This document shows, one piece after another, positions 21,430-28,329 of a DNA stretch of 64,000 bases. The stretch is from Brevibacillus brevis. Lineage in GTDB: Bacteria; Bacillota; Bacilli; Brevibacillales; Brevibacillaceae. Below the pieces are notes generated by a model. That model made no database searches and was not told the origin of the DNA. It saw only the letters and a list, made by a program, of their open reading frames with translations. Positions within the stretch are counted from its first letter, which is position 1. Each line of letters opens with the position of its first letter. The position numbers and the translations under genes are program-made. The stretch covers positions 27,501-91,500 of the forward strand of contig NZ_LR134338.1 of the NCBI RefSeq assembly GCF_900637055.1, given 5' to 3'.

Positions 21430-21506
21430 GTCTCCGTAGCTCAGCAGGATAGAGCGTCAGTTTCCTAAACTGTAGGTCGGAGGTTCGAATCCTCTCGGGG
21501 ACGCCA
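21430..21506 (+). tRNA. tRNA-Arg (anticodon CCU)
   Basis: A 77-nt cloverleaf. Acceptor GTCTCCG pairs with CGGGGAC (one G-T). It has D arm GCTCAGCAGGATAGAGC, anticodon loop TTCCTAA giving CCT, variable AGGTC, T arm GGAGG-TTCGAAT-CCTCT, and encoded GCCA. One outer anticodon-stem pair is T-T. Its 3' end is duplicated at 23498-23514, so it served as an integration target. Confidence 0.95.
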
Positions 21507-21507
21507 T
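21491..21507 (+). repeat. Attachment-site-like repeat, tRNA copy
   Basis: CCTCTCGGGGACGCCAT spans the tRNA-Arg T-arm/acceptor 3' end and is repeated exactly in the same orientation at 23498-23514. This is typical of att core sequences at tRNA 3' ends. Confidence 0.8.
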
Positions 21508-21510
21508 AAA

Positions 21511-21550
21511 AAGCAAAAAACCTTGATATATCGAGGTTTTTTGCTTTTTA
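21511..21550 (+). terminator. tRNA-Arg terminator
   Basis: A long hairpin with AAGCAAAAAACCTTGATAT paired to ATCGAGGTTTTTTGCTT, ending in TTT. Confidence 0.9.
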
Positions 21551-21846
21551 TGGATGTTGTGTTGTTGGAAGGATGTGACTTGCTCTCGCAAAAAGATAAT
21601 TTATAGTATGAGGAATATTCAACATAGAATATTAATTCTACTAATAGAATTAGGATTCAACTTTTTTGTTAATACATGAAAATAATGCTCCATATCAGGT
21701 GAAAAATGGTAATTATTACAACTATTTTCCTAGATGGATATATAGCCGAAAAGTTTGAAGCCCTCCATCGGAACAATCCGGGGAGGGCAATAACATGTGA
21801 GTCAAATAGTAAAAAGAAACTACACCAACAAAGTAATTAAGGCATA
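21551..21846. other. Non-coding stretch with terminator hairpin
   Basis: An AT-rich gap with no credible gene. A hairpin pairs GCCCTCC (21760-21766) with GGAGGGC (21782-21788) and probably ends the minus-strand gene at 21847. Confidence 0.5.
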
Positions 21847-23124
21847 TTAGTAATTGTAAGTAATAGGAATAGAATGGTCTGCATCTGTTTCAACGTCAAT
21901 ACCTGCATAAAAATTAACTTTATGGCTGATATCCAGTTTAGTGTAGCTACCTGTAGCAGCCCATGCAGTTACGAATTCATAATCATCTGATGATTCTAAT
22001 TGACTTCCAGTCACCTTCCATTTTGCATAATCATTAGATTTATTCAATGTGAGATCCATGTCTGGTTCTGTGTCAATTTCATATTCGAAACCAATGCTAT
22101 AAGGGTAACCTAAACTAACTTTATACGGGTTACTGGAGGTATCATTTGGTTCAGCATCATCTAACTCGTCACTATCAAATACCAGATCATGTCTGATAGT
22201 AAACTCTTCTGCATCCCAAAGCCATTCATATGTTTCAATAGTGCTTGTATCTTTTACATAGAAATAGTCATATTTTGTATCGTCTTCATCGGTAACTTTG
22301 TACAGTTTCCATTGTGAATTAATTTGTCCTGCTTTTTTTGTTATATAGTAAGCGGAGGCAATAATATCATATTCACTATCTACAATTCGGCTCGATCGAG
22401 TAGAAATATCGGAGTCACTTTTTTCAATAATTTTATTTTCGTGCTGCAAGATTTCTGAGAGATAAATTTCATCTTCAATTTCAATTTTACCCTCATCATC
22501 ATAGCTGTTTATATCTGAAATAAAGACTTTATAAGGAGTATCTTCATCTAATGTGTAACCTATAATTTCGTGTTTCTCGGAATCCTTATTCTTATCAGTA
22601 CCTTCTTTCTTTTTCTTTTCTTTTTTCTCATCCTCTTTATTAAAGAAAGAAAGCTCGATTGATTCTTGGGAATCTCCACTTTCAATTTTTGTTTGAGTAT
22701 ACAATTTGTCAATACCTAGCAGATCGCAGTATTCTTTTATAGTAAGTCCGCCAAATAAATACACTTTCTTACCATTTTGAAGTCCTTCTTGTAATGCCTT
22801 CTGTAGCTTTTTGTTTTTTTCTACATCTTTATAATTATATGCAATAGAATTGTACTCTGATAAATCCACTTTATCCCCTGGATTTATCGATTTTACTTGG
22901 ATTTTTTTATCTTCCAGAGTCTGTTTGACACTTTTCATAGAGTCGTGCTTGAAATTTAATTCCTTTTCTGCATTTTCGGAATTCATTTCGGATGAAAACA
23001 GCAACTCTTTAGATGACTTTGCAAATGCACTCTGAACTGAAAAATTTGGTAACATTACAGCAGATACTAAAACACCAGCCAAAACGAAGCTAGTAACAGA
23101 TGATAGAGTATATTTTTTGGACAT
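21847..23124 (-). CDS. Large secreted protein of unknown function
   Basis: This 425-residue protein has a long Sec signal (MSKKYTLSSVTSFVLAGVLV, cleavage near SAFAKSS). The mature chain is acidic and Lys/Glu/Asp rich, with a charged low-complexity linker (KEDEKKEKKKKEGTDKNKDS, about 157-176). Its C-terminal half looks beta-rich (AYYITKKAGQINSQWKLYKV onward). There are no cysteines except one in EYCDLLG. No known family is recognised. It lies alone inside the tRNA-bounded segment, divergent from a 49-residue membrane peptide. It could be a secreted effector, bacteriocin-like or cell-wall protein; no function is claimed. Confidence 0.7.
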   Translation of the reverse strand: MSKKYTLSSVTSFVLAGVLVSAVMLPNFSVQSAFAKSSKELLFSSEMNSENAEKELNFKHDSMKSVKQTLEDKKIQVKSINPGDKVDLSEYNSIAYNYKDVEKNKKLQKALQEGLQNGKKVYLFGGLTIKEYCDLLGIDKLYTQTKIESGDSQESIELSFFNKEDEKKEKKKKEGTDKNKDSEKHEIIGYTLDEDTPYKVFISDINSYDDEGKIEIEDEIYLSEILQHENKIIEKSDSDISTRSSRIVDSEYDIIASAYYITKKAGQINSQWKLYKVTDEDDTKYDYFYVKDTSTIETYEWLWDAEEFTIRHDLVFDSDELDDAEPNDTSSNPYKVSLGYPYSIGFEYEIDTEPDMDLTLNKSNDYAKWKVTGSQLESSDDYEFVTAWAATGSYTKLDISHKVNFYAGIDVETDADHSIPITYNY

Positions 23125-23225
23125 TTTAACATACCTCCCTTTTTATGGTATATAATTTACCATGTAGGATAAGTATAAACAACCAAAGAATGGAAATTTC
23201 ACAAAAAAGTAAAGGTGTGATCATT

Positions 23226-23375
23226 ATGTCGTTTAATAATGTACAGTCTTGGATAATTACTGTTTGTTTCGTGGCAATAGCGATCAGTTCAGCATATGTA
23301 GCAATCAGAATAGATAAGATCATTGAGCGCTTGGCAACTATTGCTGAATTTATTAGTATTGCAGGAGGTAGTTAA
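23226..23375 (+). CDS. 49-residue single-pass membrane peptide
   Basis: ATG 23226 with AAAGGTG nine bases upstream gives MSFNNVQSWIITVCFVAIAISSAYVAI as a membrane helix. A short amphipathic tail follows (RIDKIIERLATIAEFISIAGGS). It is divergent from the secreted protein in the tRNA-bounded segment. A similar helix-plus-amphipathic-tail gene lies at 26090-26230, also beside a secreted protein. It could be a holin-like, immunity or regulatory peptide. Confidence 0.6.
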   Translation: MSFNNVQSWIITVCFVAIAISSAYVAIRIDKIIERLATIAEFISIAGGS

Positions 23376-23497
23376 AGTTGACGGAAGAATTAAACTTTTA
23401 TTATAAGGATAGTCAGTGGATTGACCAGAATTACCATTGTTATAACTTGAAACAATAATAGATTACAGCCGCCACTTTACTTATAGAAAGGCGGGGC

Positions 23498-23514
23498 CCT
23501 CTCGGGGACGCCAT
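23498..23514 (+). repeat. Attachment-site-like repeat, distal copy
   Basis: An exact duplicate of the tRNA-Arg 3' end. It is followed by GAAAAAAGCCTTG, the left arm of a terminator whose right arm (CAAGGTTTTTTC) now lies beyond the IS at about 24852. Confidence 0.8.
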
Positions 23515-23618
23515 CGAAAAAAGCCTTGGAGTATGATATTATCCCCTTTGAGTAGACAGTGTAAAAAGCCCGCTCACCTAACGGTGGGTGGTACACTCTA
23601 CTTGGAGGGGATTTTTTC

Positions 23619-23957
23619 ATGGCTAAAAAAGGTCAAACATTCAAGCGTTATTCCGAGGAGTTTAAGCTGAGGGCAGTAAACATGTATCAACAGGGAGAGA
23701 TGGGTTATAAAGCAATAGCTAAGGAATTAGGGATACCTAGTAAAACACAAGTTCTACAATGGGTCCGGAAGAAGAATAAAGGCGAAGGTTTTGTGGATCA
23801 AAGAGGAAAGAATGGTTCTAGTGACACCCCATTTGTTGGTCGTCCAAGAACCAAGTTTGCTACTGTGGAAGAAGAAAGGGACTATCTAAAGGCGCAGGTA
23901 GAATACCTAAAAAAGCGCAATCCCAATCTGCATCTGGGGGGAAGGTATGGAAAATAA
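23619..23957 (+). CDS. IS3-family OrfA (DNA-binding part of transposase)
   Basis: A 112-residue helix-turn-helix protein (FKLRAVNMYQQGEMGYKAIA, KELGIPSKTQVLQWVRK) with a C-terminal leucine-zipper-like segment (TVEEERDYLKAQVEYLKKR). Ribosomes reaching AAAAAAG at 23909-23915 can slip back one base into orfB, producing the OrfAB transposase. Translated alone it ends 14 codons after the slippery site. Confidence 0.93.
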   Translation: MAKKGQTFKRYSEEFKLRAVNMYQQGEMGYKAIAKELGIPSKTQVLQWVRKKNKGEGFVDQRGKNGSSDTPFVGRPRTKFATVEEERDYLKAQVEYLKKRNPNLHLGGRYGK

Positions 23958-24808
23958 CTCGCTTTACGATCATAGACGAGCTGCGTAAAAAATATCCACT
24001 AACGTGGTTGGTAGAAATTGCGCAAGTGTCACGGTCGGGTTTTTACAAATGGCTTAGCACCAAAGGAAAGCCGTCAGCAAGAAATGAGTTAGATCAGATT
24101 CTGAAAAAGCATATGATGGCGATTCATTTGGAGCATCCATACTATGGTTATCCACGAATGCAGGTAGCATTAAAGAAGAAGGGATTGAATGCGAATCATA
24201 AGCGAATATACCGCCTGATGAAAGAATTAAACCTCCAATCCATCATCAGGAGGAAGCGCCGCTATTTTGGTAAAGCACCTTCGATTGTATATCCCAACTT
24301 ACTTAACCGTAAGTTTAGAGCGGACAAGCCCAATGAGGTATTTGTAACAGATATTACGTATGTTGCACTTCATAACCGTTACTATTACCTTTCGGTCATT
24401 CAGGACCTTTTTAACAACGAAGTTGTTGCCTGGAAAGTTTCCAAGCGAAATGATTTACAACTTGTGTTAGACACTGTGGGGCAGCTAAACGAAGAAAGAG
24501 ACGTGCTGAAAGCAACCCTACATTCAGATCAGGGCTTCCAATACACGTCTCGACAGTACAATAAGCGAATAAAGGAACTTGGCATAAGTGGCAGCCACTC
24601 TCGCAAAGGAAACTGCCTTGATAACGCCTGCATCGAATCCTTTTTCTCGCACCTCAAAACTGAGACATTGTACTTTACTGAGTGTAAGACAGAAGAAGAT
24701 CTCTTTCAAGCCATTGAAAAATACATTTGGTTTTATAACCATGAACGGTTCCAGAAAAAATTAAACCAGTGTGCCCCGGTTGAATACCGAAACACACTGG
24801 CTGCTTAG
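23915..24808 (+). CDS. IS3-family OrfB (DDE transposase catalytic part)
   Basis: The retroviral-integrase-fold catalytic region, read after -1 frameshifting from GCG at 23915; an independent TTG start at 24008 also exists. The DDE triad is visible: D in FVTDITYVALHNRYYYLSV, D in LHSDQGFQYTS, and E in NACIESFFSHLKTE. The frame is intact, so the element may still be mobile. The HTH_21 segment (HPYYGYPRMQVALKKKG) lies near the N-terminus. Confidence 0.93.
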   Translation, partial: AQSQSASGGKVWKITRFTIIDELRKKYPLTWLVEIAQVSRSGFYKWLSTKGKPSARNELDQILKKHMMAIHLEHPYYGYPRMQVALKKKGLNANHKRIYRLMKELNLQSIIRRKRRYFGKAPSIVYPNLLNRKFRADKPNEVFVTDITYVALHNRYYYLSVIQDLFNNEVVAWKVSKRNDLQLVLDTVGQLNEERDVLKATLHSDQGFQYTSRQYNKRIKELGISGSHSRKGNCLDNACIESFFSHLKTETLYFTECKTEEDLFQAIEKYIWFYNHERFQKKLNQCAPVEYRNTLAA

Positions 24809-24940
24809 GCTTTTTTAATTGTGTCTACTTGACAGGGGTAAGACCAATATCAAGGTTTTTTCTTTTTTTGTTGAGACGTGTAGCATGCTTGAAATGTATA
24901 ACGTATATCAAATGACGAACGAAATAAGGGGGGATTTCTT

Positions 24941-25480
24941 TTGAAAAAAGTGATTGTAAGATGTATGGCTATGTTCTTGGCTATTTTCTTCAGCGGTTGC
25001 AGCTCAGATGCGGTCGTACAAAATCAGACAACCACGCCGCCTGCAAAAGAAGTAACGAACACTGGCACAGAACCGAAACAATCGGTAGATAACCCTTCAA
25101 GCTATAACCAAATCACGAGCTATATGGAAGAAGAAAGCAAGAAAGCTTTCTCCCCCTATTACGAGCTGCTCGAGTTTACCCTGTCGGATTATGAAGAGAA
25201 AACCGTTGACGGAAAAGTAGAAGCGATGTTCGGATATCAAGTGAAATACAAAAACTTTGAGAAGGACCCTGACACCGTGGACTACATCAAAGCGGCAAAA
25301 GAAAAGAACGATCCCAACTACCAACAGCTGTATGATGAATATTTGCAGCCCAAGGACATGAGCTTTCATTTGAAAGCCGTAGTTGAAGATGCGGACTCCA
25401 TAACGCTTTACACCAATGTGAGTCCAAAAGGAGTTCAATGGGAAAAGGCAGTCATGTCTGATTTCATCCTTAAGAAATAG
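24941..25480 (+). CDS. Lipoprotein of unknown function
   Basis: 179 residues from TTG 24941 behind AAGGGGGG. The lipoprotein signal ends FLAIFFSGCSS (Cys near 20). A Thr/Pro/Gln linker then leads to a compact domain (ITSYMEEESKKAFSPYYELLEF onward) with no recognised family. It is alone between the IS element and a region of gene fragments. Confidence 0.75.
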   Translation: MKKVIVRCMAMFLAIFFSGCSSDAVVQNQTTTPPAKEVTNTGTEPKQSVDNPSSYNQITSYMEEESKKAFSPYYELLEFTLSDYEEKTVDGKVEAMFGYQVKYKNFEKDPDTVDYIKAAKEKNDPNYQQLYDEYLQPKDMSFHLKAVVEDADSITLYTNVSPKGVQWEKAVMSDFILKK

Positions 25481-25518
25481 GATACCGACTTAACTGTAGG
25501 CCGCGTACTCTCGCGGTC

Positions 25519-25608
25519 TTATTCGTTTTTCTCGCACCAGTACTCGTACTCATTGTCGATCCATTCTTTGATATGATCGTAATTCTCCCAAGTATCTTCC
25601 ACGTGATA
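25519..25608 (-). pseudogene. 3' fragment of a DUF7832-like immunity-type gene
   Basis: The reverse strand encodes YHVEDTWENYDHIKEWID and ends WCEKNE-stop, with no start of its own. This looks like the C-terminal end of the family seen at 27791-28141, whose copy stops just where this segment would continue (it ends ...GIFEAYH). Joined together they would give a protein of normal-looking length. Family naming is from memory and moderately sure. Confidence 0.5.
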
Positions 25609-25639
25609 CACACTTGGTCTGCGGTTCGCCAACAAATCG

Positions 25640-25778
25640 CTACGGAGATCGAGGCCATCGCCCAACAAGTAAGCGATCAAAACAAGGAGTTGCGCGAGCA
25701 GATAGAAATAGTGGTCACTGAGACCAGGGCAGAACGTCATCGAAAAAAGGCTTTTGGGAACGTATCTTTGGCAAATAA
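25640..25778 (+). pseudogene. Frameshifted C-terminal coiled-coil fragment
   Basis: The plus strand reads IEAIAQQVSDQNKELREQIE, an acidic coiled coil, continuing to AERHRKK. One base missing from an A run (about 25742-25747) then shifts the frame; the shifted frame reads GFWERIFGK-stop. Such a coiled coil ending in a Trp/Phe-rich tag is typical of the DUF3967-type tail of phage/plasmid MerR-like regulators. The 5' part is absent. Confidence 0.4.
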
Positions 25779-26089
25779 AACGAGCGGATCGGATCGGTTC
25801 TTGCAGTTTGCTGAGACTGGCGGTAGACTCGGAGTTGTAAGGTAGATTAGGCGGTAGAAGTAAAAACCAATCTACGAATATTTGCGGTTAGAAGAATCCG
25901 ATTCGTGGTCGGTTTTTTCTTTTTTAGTGAGCAGCATGATGGCCGTCATAATGGCTCTAGTAATCCCAGAACCAGCGTAGCTGTCACCAGGGGCAAAGTA
26001 GCAAGAATGGGTTCAATAGTGCAATATACCCAAGCCAGTCCTTTGAAGAGTTAGAAAAAAACGCCGAATTCGAACATTCGGGCGGTTAA
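25779..26089. other. Gene-poor stretch with two terminators
   Basis: No complete gene is visible. 25869-25923 carries a hairpin followed by a T run (plus strand). 26055-26086 has CGCCGAATTCG paired with CGAATGTTCGGGCG-like bases, followed by T residues on the minus strand; it would end the small gene at 26090. Between them the minus strand shows a short open run (YAGSGITRAIMTAIMLLTKK) without a start, probably debris. Confidence 0.4.
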
Positions 26090-26230
26090 CTACAAATCCC
26101 TATTTTTTTTGATTTCCTCTAGCAACTTAATTATTTTTTCGTTTTGTTTGGCGATACTTCTTAAATTAAATGCAGCAGCTAACAAAAGAGCCAAGATTAA
26201 AGGCATATAGAAGACTTCCAAAACCGTCAT
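26090..26230 (-). CDS. 46-residue single-pass membrane protein
   Basis: ATG 26230, with GAGGTGAAGC upstream, gives MTVLEVFYMPLILALLLAAAF as a membrane helix. A cationic/acidic amphipathic tail follows (NLRSIAKQNEKIIKLLEEIKK). It lies downstream of, and in the same direction as, the secreted protein at 26315-27103, so they are probably co-expressed. Unknown function; compare the peptide at 23226. Confidence 0.6.
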   Translation of the reverse strand: MTVLEVFYMPLILALLLAAAFNLRSIAKQNEKIIKLLEEIKKNRDL

Positions 26231-26314
26231 CAGCTTCACCTCATTGAGTAGAATATCAGGTATACGTGAAATGAGCAATCCGTCTAAAGAATGGATTGCT
26301 CATTTTTTCCAAAA

Positions 26315-27103
26315 TTACAACAAAGTCTCAGGTCCTTCTGGATCGATAGCATAAAAGGCTCTGGCTGCTTTTTTCTGATGAGGCATCATGTCAGTCATGA
26401 TATTTAAGCATACAGTTGTCAAAGCATAAGTAGCAGCAATTCCAGCTAAGATACCAACGGAAAGTGCCAGAGGAGGATTCACACATATTGCTGCGATCAC
26501 TGCGGAAAAACCAACACCTGGTACACCGAAGGAAATAGCAGTATCTAAATCTTCTTCAAGATTCGCTAAACTATCAATCGATTCAGCAAAATCACTCAGG
26601 TCATCTTCATTGTTATTATTTTCAAAGGTATTCTTAGTTTCACCCTCCCATTGGAGAGCCCAAAAATTCTGGTTGTCATAATAATCGTAGTAAATTTCAT
26701 AGCTACCTTCGTATGACTCCACACTATTTTCATCATCTGGATCAATTGCCAATGCTTGCGCGGACTTTTTCTTTTGGTCGTAATTCTCTACATCAATGCT
26801 TGTTATTTCGCCATTTGTTTCGATCTCTAGCACGTTGGTATCTTTGTACAGGCGAGTGATTACTTCTTCATTATCAGTTGTAACTTTGGTCTCCCTGACA
26901 TTCGCATCCTCTTTAATATACTCAATTTGGACATTTTCATTAGCAAACTCGTCCAGTTTCTGGAGTTCTTCATTCATTGTCTTTACATATTCGAGATTTG
27001 CTTCCTTAGCCGCGGTTATAGGGGCGAGCATGGCAGTAAAGGCAAAAGTGCTAATCACGGCAGTTGAAGCAATCTTTATGAAATTCTTTCTCAAATCTAA
27101 CAT
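26315..27103 (-). CDS. Secreted protein with hydrophobic glycine/alanine-rich C-terminal segment
   Basis: 262 residues starting with a Sec signal (MLDLRKNFIKIASTAVISTF, cleavage near PITAA). The middle is acidic with an Asp/Glu/Asn-rich linker (about 150-175). The C-terminus contains a strongly hydrophobic stretch (VGFSAVIAAICVNPPLALS and VGILAGIAATYALTTVCLNI, about 195-235), unlike a retained enzyme and reminiscent of membrane-active peptides or bacteriocin precursors. The ribosome binding site GAGAGGAG is strong. Family unknown. Confidence 0.65.
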   Translation of the reverse strand: MLDLRKNFIKIASTAVISTFAFTAMLAPITAAKEANLEYVKTMNEELQKLDEFANENVQIEYIKEDANVRETKVTTDNEEVITRLYKDTNVLEIETNGEITSIDVENYDQKKKSAQALAIDPDDENSVESYEGSYEIYYDYYDNQNFWALQWEGETKNTFENNNNEDDLSDFAESIDSLANLEEDLDTAISFGVPGVGFSAVIAAICVNPPLALSVGILAGIAATYALTTVCLNIMTDMMPHQKKAARAFYAIDPEGPETLL

Positions 27104-27327
27104 TTTAGATTTCTCCTCTCAAATTGTTAATAAATTACATTTACTTAATAATAGGTAAATGCGTCGAGTAAATGTCAAAAATTGGATGAATTGAGTGATT
27201 AGTAGAAAGCATGATTCAAAACACCACGGTAGAGTACCAGCGTCCGTGACAGTGGGGCAAACATGTATAAAATACTAGCAATACAAGAACCCCGATCGAC
27301 ATGAAAAAAGCACCCCCTATTTGAAAT

Positions 27328-27690
27328 GATCCCCTCATAGTGGACAGAAAAAAAGCAAGCACCCTACTCTGTCTATTATGGGGGGATTTTCTCATGGGAA
27401 AAATCAGAAGAACTTTTGACGCTGCCTTTAAGAAAAAAGCAGTGGATTTATTTGAGAGATGGAATGGGTTATAAAACCGTAGCAAAAAAATTAGGTATCG
27501 AGCCTTCTGTAGTGCGTCGGTGGGTTGAACATTATCAAGCGGAAGGAATGACGGGTCTTGAAGAGAAACGAGGAAAAGCAAAAGGGCCTGGTATAGGTAG
27601 ACCCAGAATAAATTCGGAGGATCCTGAGACTAAAATCAAGAGATTGGAAGCGGAAAACGCATTGTTAAAAAAGCTCTTGCAGATGTGAAA
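27328..27690 (+). pseudogene. Degenerate IS3-family orfA remnant
   Basis: A left-end-like sequence (CCCCTCATAGTGGACAG at 27331-27347) precedes ATG 27394. The frame reads MGKIRRTFDAAFKKKAVDLF, then shifts near 27450. The other frame carries the rest of OrfA (DGMGYKTVAKKLGIEPSVV to KRLEAENALLKKLLQM). OrfB and the right end are missing. It differs in sequence from the intact element at 23543. Confidence 0.8.
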
Positions 27691-27697
27691 GGAGCAA

Positions 27698-27790
27698 TAT
27701 GGTATCGTTGATTTTTTTATACAATTCGATCCCTGGTTCCTTCGGATTCTGGCCAACGTAGTCAGGGTTTTCAACGATGTCAGGAACGTA
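27698..27790 (-). pseudogene. Possible nuclease-toxin (PBECR-like) C-terminal fragment
   Basis: Reverse strand, in frame with the 116-codon gene just past its TAG stop: YVPDIVENPDYVGQNPKEPG then IELYKKINDTILL. The pattern of an Ile-x-x-Pro-Asp-Tyr-x-Gly core followed by IEL resembles RelE/barnase-EndoU-like toxin domains of polymorphic and phage toxins. It is cut off by the IS remnant. Assignment is tentative. Confidence 0.4.
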
Positions 27791-28141
27791 CTAATGGTAC
27801 GCTTCAAAAATGCCTTTACAATCAAACGCTTCTAGATAATGATACCGATACTCCCCCGTATCGAAATCGAAGTAAAACATCGCGAACTGGTTTCCTTCTT
27901 CATTCAGCATGTCTTTGGCAAATACCCCACCCGTCTTCTCATAAACTTCAGGACCAGTCATCTTCCTTTGTTTAAAATCAGCGATTAGGTTTTCGAAACT
28001 CTTTTTGAAATTCTCGCTAACCATATCATGTTCAATCAACCAGCCAATGAAAAAGCCTGTATGTACGTATGCCTGTTTTTGAGGAAGATCCTCTTCAAAG
28101 TTTTCGTAATGATATTTCGCTTTATCGTATACCGTTGTCAC
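27791..28141 (-). CDS. DUF7832-like (immunity-type) protein, probably 3'-truncated
   Basis: 116 residues, cytoplasmic, acidic. It begins MTTVYDKAKYHYENFEEDLP and has HTGFFIGWLIEHDMV and MTGPEVYEKTGGVFAKDMLN. This pattern is typical, as far as I recall, of a small family found beside polymorphic toxins. It ends in FDCKGIFEAYH-stop; the expected C-terminal tail (YHVEDTWENYD...) lies 2.2 kb downstream at 25519-25608. It may be a recombined or broken gene, or still expressed as a short form. Confidence 0.55.
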   Translation of the reverse strand: MTTVYDKAKYHYENFEEDLPQKQAYVHTGFFIGWLIEHDMVSENFKKSFENLIADFKQRKMTGPEVYEKTGGVFAKDMLNEEGNQFAMFYFDFDTGEYRYHYLEAFDCKGIFEAYH

Positions 28142-28329
28142 TAGCGAATCCTCGCTTTCTATTTGCTCATTTTCAAAAAATTATACAGGATAGATGTAAG
28201 GGTAAAAAGCCAAAAGAGGGTGAAGAAGGAAGGATAGGAATTTTGTAGCATTGCTATGACGCCAAGTGGTAGTATTTAACTGTTATATAGGAGAGAACCA
28301 TTGGTTGGTTCATAGAGGGGTCATATTTC

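Larger units (their letters stand above)
21491..23514. mobile_element. tRNA-Arg-associated integrated segment (about 2 kb)
   Basis: The two 17-bp tRNA-end repeats bound a segment of visibly higher AT content. It encodes one secreted protein (minus strand) and one small membrane protein (plus strand). No integrase is present inside, so it is either a remnant of a larger island or a cassette mobilised in trans. The second repeat is followed by half of a terminator interrupted by an IS3-family element. Confidence 0.65.
23543..24839 (+). mobile_element. IS3-family (IS150-like) insertion sequence
   Basis: The ends are imperfect inverted repeats: TCCCCTTTGAGTAGACA on the left, and on the right (reverse complement) TACCCCTGTCAAGTAGACA. 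Two overlapping frames, orfA and orfB, joined by an A6G slippery site, fill the element. It is inserted into the transcription terminator downstream of the distal tRNA repeat. Exact ends and target duplication are uncertain by a few bases. Confidence 0.85.

Noticed and set aside
26272..26310. Hairpin GAGCAATCC...GGATTGCTC as terminator of the gene at 26315
   Set aside because: The T run lies on the plus-strand side only, while both flanking genes are on the minus strand; its direction does not fit.
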